Assembly (NCBI GenBank): GCA_019112625.1
Contig: DXIW01000005.1
Location: forward strand, 1 to 36,815
DNA: 36,815 nucleotides
Reading direction: 5' to 3'
Source: Candidatus Acutalibacter stercorigallinarum
Lineage (GTDB): Bacteria; Bacillota; Clostridia; Oscillospirales; Acutalibacteraceae
The notes beneath the pieces were generated by a model. It was not told the origin of the DNA. It saw only the letters and a program-made list of their open reading frames with translations, and made no database searches. A program made the position numbers and the translations under genes. Shown here piece by piece: positions 34,685 through 36,815 of the stretch; the first letter of the stretch is position 1, and each line of letters starts with the position of its first letter.

Positions 34685-36118
34685 TTGCGTTTTCCAAAGA
34701 TAAGGCTGAAGCCGCGGGCCCGCCGCAGCGGCTATGAGATCGACATGACCAGCGGCCCCATTGTGAGCAAGACCATCCGGTTCGCCATCCCCCTGGCCCT
34801 GTCCGGGATTCTGCAGCTCTTGTTCAACGCCGCCGACATCATCGTGGTGGGCCAATTTGTGGGCCCCACCGCCCTGGCGGCCGTGGGCTCTACCAGCGCC
34901 CTCATCCAGCTCATCGTCAACCTGTTCATCGGCTTGTCCATCGGCGTCAATGTGCTGGTGGCCCGGTACTATGGCGCCGGGGCCACCAAGGACCTGCGGG
35001 AGACGGTGCACACCTCGGTGCTCATCAGCCTCATCTCCGGGGTGGTGCTGGTGTTCATTGGCATTGCCCTGTCCCGGCCCCTGCTGGAGCTGATGGGCAC
35101 CCCGGCGGATGTCATCGACCAGGCGGTGCTGTACATGCGCATCTACTTTATCGGTATGCCGGTGATGATGCTCTACAACTTCGGCTCCGCCATCCTTCGG
35201 GCTGTGGGGGATACCCAGCGGCCCCTGTACTTCTTGTTTATCGCAGGCGTGGTCAACGTCATTTTGAATTTGATCTTCGTCATCGTGTTCCACATGGGAG
35301 TGGAGGGCGTGGCCCTGCCCACAGTGATCTCCCAGTGCGTCTCGGCGGGCCTGGTGCTGTTCTGCCTGGTAAAGAGCGACACCGTGTACCGGGTGGACCT
35401 GAAAAAGCTGCGCATCACAAAGCACAAGCTGTGGCAGATGGTGAAGATCGGCGTGCCCGCCGGCATCCAGAGCGCCACCTTCTCCATCTCCAACGTGCTC
35501 ATCCAGTCCTCGGTGAACTCCTTTGGCTCCATCGCCATGGCGGGCTCCACCGCGGGCGCCAACATCGACGGCTTTGTGTGGACGGCCATGGACGCCTTTA
35601 CCCAGTCCACCCTCAGCTTTACCAGTCAGAACTTCGGCGCCAAGAAATTCCACCGCATCACCAAGGTGATCTGGTATAACCTGCTGCTGGTCACCGGGGT
35701 GGGGCTGGTGCTGGGCATCGGGGCCTATCTGGCCGGGCCGGTGCTGCTGCAGATCTACTCCACCGACCCGGAGGTCATCCGCTACGGGGTGGAGCGCATG
35801 CTGCTGGAGTGCGCCCCCTACGCCATCTGCGGCATTATGAACGTGATGGTGGGCGCTATGCGGGGCTTCGGCTCCTCGCTGAGCCCCATGATGGCCTCCA
35901 TCTTCGGCGTATGCGTCCTCCGCGTGGTGTGGATCTACACCATCTTCCCCCTGGACCGCACCTTCTTTATGCTGTTCCTGTCCTACCCGGTCACCTGGGT
36001 GGTCACCTCCATCATCGAGGTGGCGTGCTTCCTGGTCATCCGCAAAAAGGCCATCGCCCGGGCCATGGCCCCGGACGCCGGGGAGTCTGTCTCCGGCCAC
36101 GGCCCGCAGGAGGCATAA
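34685..36118 (+). CDS. MATE family efflux transporter (second copy)
   Basis: A 477-residue MATE exporter closely related to the previous gene: both share EIDMT, FAIPLALSGILQLLFNAAD, VGPTALAAVGSTSA, MGTPADV.DQAVLYMRIYF and GVEGVA.PTVISQCVSAGLV. The TTG at 34685 is preferred because AAGGAG (34669-34674 region) is 11 bases away; the GTG at 34673 overlaps that ribosome-binding site. The C-terminal tail AMAPDAGESVSGHGPQEA has no counterpart in the first copy. Substrate unknown. The hairpin and promoter before it allow independent expression. Confidence 0.93.
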   Translation: MRFPKIRLKPRARRSGYEIDMTSGPIVSKTIRFAIPLALSGILQLLFNAADIIVVGQFVGPTALAAVGSTSALIQLIVNLFIGLSIGVNVLVARYYGAGATKDLRETVHTSVLISLISGVVLVFIGIALSRPLLELMGTPADVIDQAVLYMRIYFIGMPVMMLYNFGSAILRAVGDTQRPLYFLFIAGVVNVILNLIFVIVFHMGVEGVALPTVISQCVSAGLVLFCLVKSDTVYRVDLKKLRITKHKLWQMVKIGVPAGIQSATFSISNVLIQSSVNSFGSIAMAGSTAGANIDGFVWTAMDAFTQSTLSFTSQNFGAKKFHRITKVIWYNLLLVTGVGLVLGIGAYLAGPVLLQIYSTDPEVIRYGVERMLLECAPYAICGIMNVMVGAMRGFGSSLSPMMASIFGVCVLRVVWIYTIFPLDRTFFMLFLSYPVTWVVTSIIEVACFLVIRKKAIARAMAPDAGESVSGHGPQEA

Positions 36119-36141
36119 CTATAGTATATCCTTTCTCTGTG

Positions 36142-36179
36142 ACTGCCGCCTGGAAGGCCTTTGCCCTCCAGGCGGCAGT
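36142..36179. terminator. Long hairpin after the second MATE gene
   Basis: A 13-bp perfect stem, ACTGCCGCCTGGA (36142-36154) with TCCAGGCGGCAGT (36167-36179). The T-run on the plus strand is weak (TTTCG), so it could serve either strand, the small minus-strand reading frame included. Confidence 0.65.
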
Positions 36180-36190
36180 TTCGCGTCACG

Positions 36191-36301
36191 TCACCCCTGG
36201 CCGGCCTGGCCCACCATCAGGAGGACCATCAGGTTCACCAGCAGCACCACCAGCAGCTGCCACAGCCACAGGGCCAGTTGTTTCGATTTTTGCCGCCGCA
36301 C
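36191..36301 (-). CDS. Possible 36-residue membrane peptide
   Basis: A GTG start (36301) with AAAGGAAG 7 bases upstream opens a reading frame MRRQKSKQLALWLWQLLVVL..., ending VGQAGQG. It has a basic N-terminus and one hydrophobic helix of about 24 residues, a typical single-pass small membrane protein. I recognise no family. It sits alone between the second MATE gene and the rRNA leader, on the opposite strand, and ends at the long hairpin. The ribosome-binding site and sensible topology support it; its small size and lack of known homologs do not. Confidence 0.5.
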   Translation of the reverse strand: MRRQKSKQLALWLWQLLVVLLVNLMVLLMVGQAGQG

Positions 36302-36527
36302 GTTCCCACTTCCTTTCGCTTGTCCGTTCTTTCTATATAGATAAGAGGGGGAGCAGCCCTTTATGCACGAAAAGTTTCCCCGGCAAAACGGCCGCCCATC
36401 CCCGGGAAAATCTGTTTGCTGCGGCAACCGCCAGCCCCGAAATTGTGGAGCCGGGAGAAGCGGCGCCCTATATATAGAGGAAAAGGAAAGATGTGTGAAA
36501 GAAAGGTAAGAAAAAGGAAAAAAACGG
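36302..36527. other. Upstream region of the rRNA promoters
   Basis: No convincing gene. It holds the short AT-rich palindromic tracts TCTATATAGA-like (36331-36341 area) and CTATATATAG (36469-36478), then a strongly purine-rich tract with A-runs at 36478-36524 just upstream of the first rRNA promoter, which could act as an UP-type element. Confidence 0.4.
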
Positions 36528-36557
36528 TTGACAAAGGGGGGCGAGGTGTGATAAGAT
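36528..36557 (+). promoter_or_regulatory. rRNA operon promoter P1
   Basis: -35 TTGACA (36528-36533), 18-bp spacer, -10 TAAGAT (36552-36557). The start-site region reads TCGAGCGCTCGA (36560-36571), a perfect 12-base palindrome, then GAGAG. Confidence 0.75.
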
Positions 36558-36657
36558 AGTCGAGCGCTCGAGAGAGGGGCCCTCAAAACGAGGTATCGAT
36601 GGAAGCGGCTGCCGGAAAGGGCAGCGGAAAGAAATCGAAAAAACCTGAAAAAAGTGC

Positions 36658-36686
36658 TTGACAAATGAAACCTGATGCGGTATAAT
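36658..36686 (+). promoter_or_regulatory. rRNA operon promoter P2
   Basis: Perfect consensus TTGACA (36658-36663), 17-bp spacer, TATAAT (36681-36686). The same start-site block as P1, AGCGCTCGAGAGAG, follows at 36692-36705; the left half of the palindrome has one change (TCAAGC). Confidence 0.92.
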
Positions 36687-36815
36687 AGTCAAGCGCTCGA
36701 GAGAGAGGGCAAGAAACGGCGGGAGGCTGGAAGGCCGGGAAGCCGCGGAAAACCTGGACTTTTGGGCGGATGGACCTTGAAAATTAAACAACGAGAAGAA
36801 GGTAAGGACCTATGA
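36687..36815 (+). other. rRNA operon leader, to the edge of 16S rRNA
   Basis: The transcript leader downstream of P2 ends in CCTTGAAAATTAAACAACG (36774-36792), the boxA-linked sequence found in front of Bacillota rRNA operons. The window stops at ACCTATGA; Bacillota 16S genes commonly begin TATGAGAGTTTGATCC, so the first bases of rrs are probably 36811-36815. 16S itself is not visible here. Confidence 0.75.

Noticed and set aside
33338..36100. 920-residue open frame on the minus strand under the MATE genes
   Set aside because: A His/Gly/Asp/Gln-rich complement shadow of two membrane-protein genes; the tandem duplication makes the shadow look repeated.
36311..36356. Sporulation sigma-factor promoter before the small minus-strand reading frame
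   Set aside because: GCATA is present, but the -10 region does not fit the sigma-F or sigma-G patterns at the needed spacing.

Overview
This window is a bacterial chromosomal replication-origin region. The gene order (gyrA-gyrB ... remB-recF-yaaA-dnaN-dnaA <- oriC -> rpmH-rnpA-yidD-yidC-jag-mnmE-mnmG-rsmG-noc-soj-spo0J) is the classic Bacillota arrangement. High GC content, RemB, Noc, a clostridial-type YidC and strong consensus sigma-A promoters suggest a GC-rich member of the Clostridia, probably in or near the Oscillospiraceae (Flavonifractor-like). That placement is inference from gene content, not a database result.

Left arm (1-14437, mostly minus strand). At the far left is the tail of an ABC-2 exporter (permease cut by the window edge, plus its ATPase). 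Three plus-strand genes follow: a DUF1015 protein, a NUDIX ADP-ribose pyrophosphatase-like hydrolase and a lipoprotein. Next come gyrA, gyrB, a zinc-ribbon membrane protein, remB, recF, the S4 protein yaaA, dnaN and dnaA, all reading away from the origin. The dnaN-dnaA gap carries a cluster of DnaA-box-like sites, an adjacent DnaA-trio-like run (TAG TAG TAA TAA) and an AT-rich tract, so it is the best candidate for the unwinding site. dnaA and gyrB both appear to start at TTG codons with strong GGAGGG ribosome-binding sites.

Right arm (14438-27529, plus strand). rpmH, rnpA, yidD, yidC and jag (ribosome, RNase P, membrane insertion) are followed by the tRNA-modification genes mnmE and mnmG, then rsmG, a GNAT acetyltransferase, noc, an unrecognised P-loop kinase-like gene, soj, spo0J and serS. 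A parS site lies inside mnmG, and a one-mismatch parS spans the stop codon of the P-loop gene. Segregation proteins and their loading sites are therefore all within 5 kb.

Far right (27530-36815). An MFS transporter on the minus strand is followed by guaB, a tRNA-Met/tRNA-Glu pair, a lipoprotein, an operon of LUD protein, TIM-barrel isomerase and MATE transporter, then a second MATE paralog and a possible 36-residue membrane peptide. The window ends in the tandem-promoter leader of an rRNA operon; the last bases look like the 5' end of 16S rRNA.

Most unusual are three intergenic arrays of nested inverted repeats (mnmE-mnmG, spo0J-serS, serS-MFS). Two of them can be drawn as cloverleaves with a 12-bp closing stem around three hairpins, although their sequences are unrelated. 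Other points of note are a GCGCTC element at the predicted start site of all three stable-RNA promoters, and an alanine in the GyrA quinolone pocket. I found no CRISPR array, prophage, transposase or defence system, and no clearly new multi-gene system.
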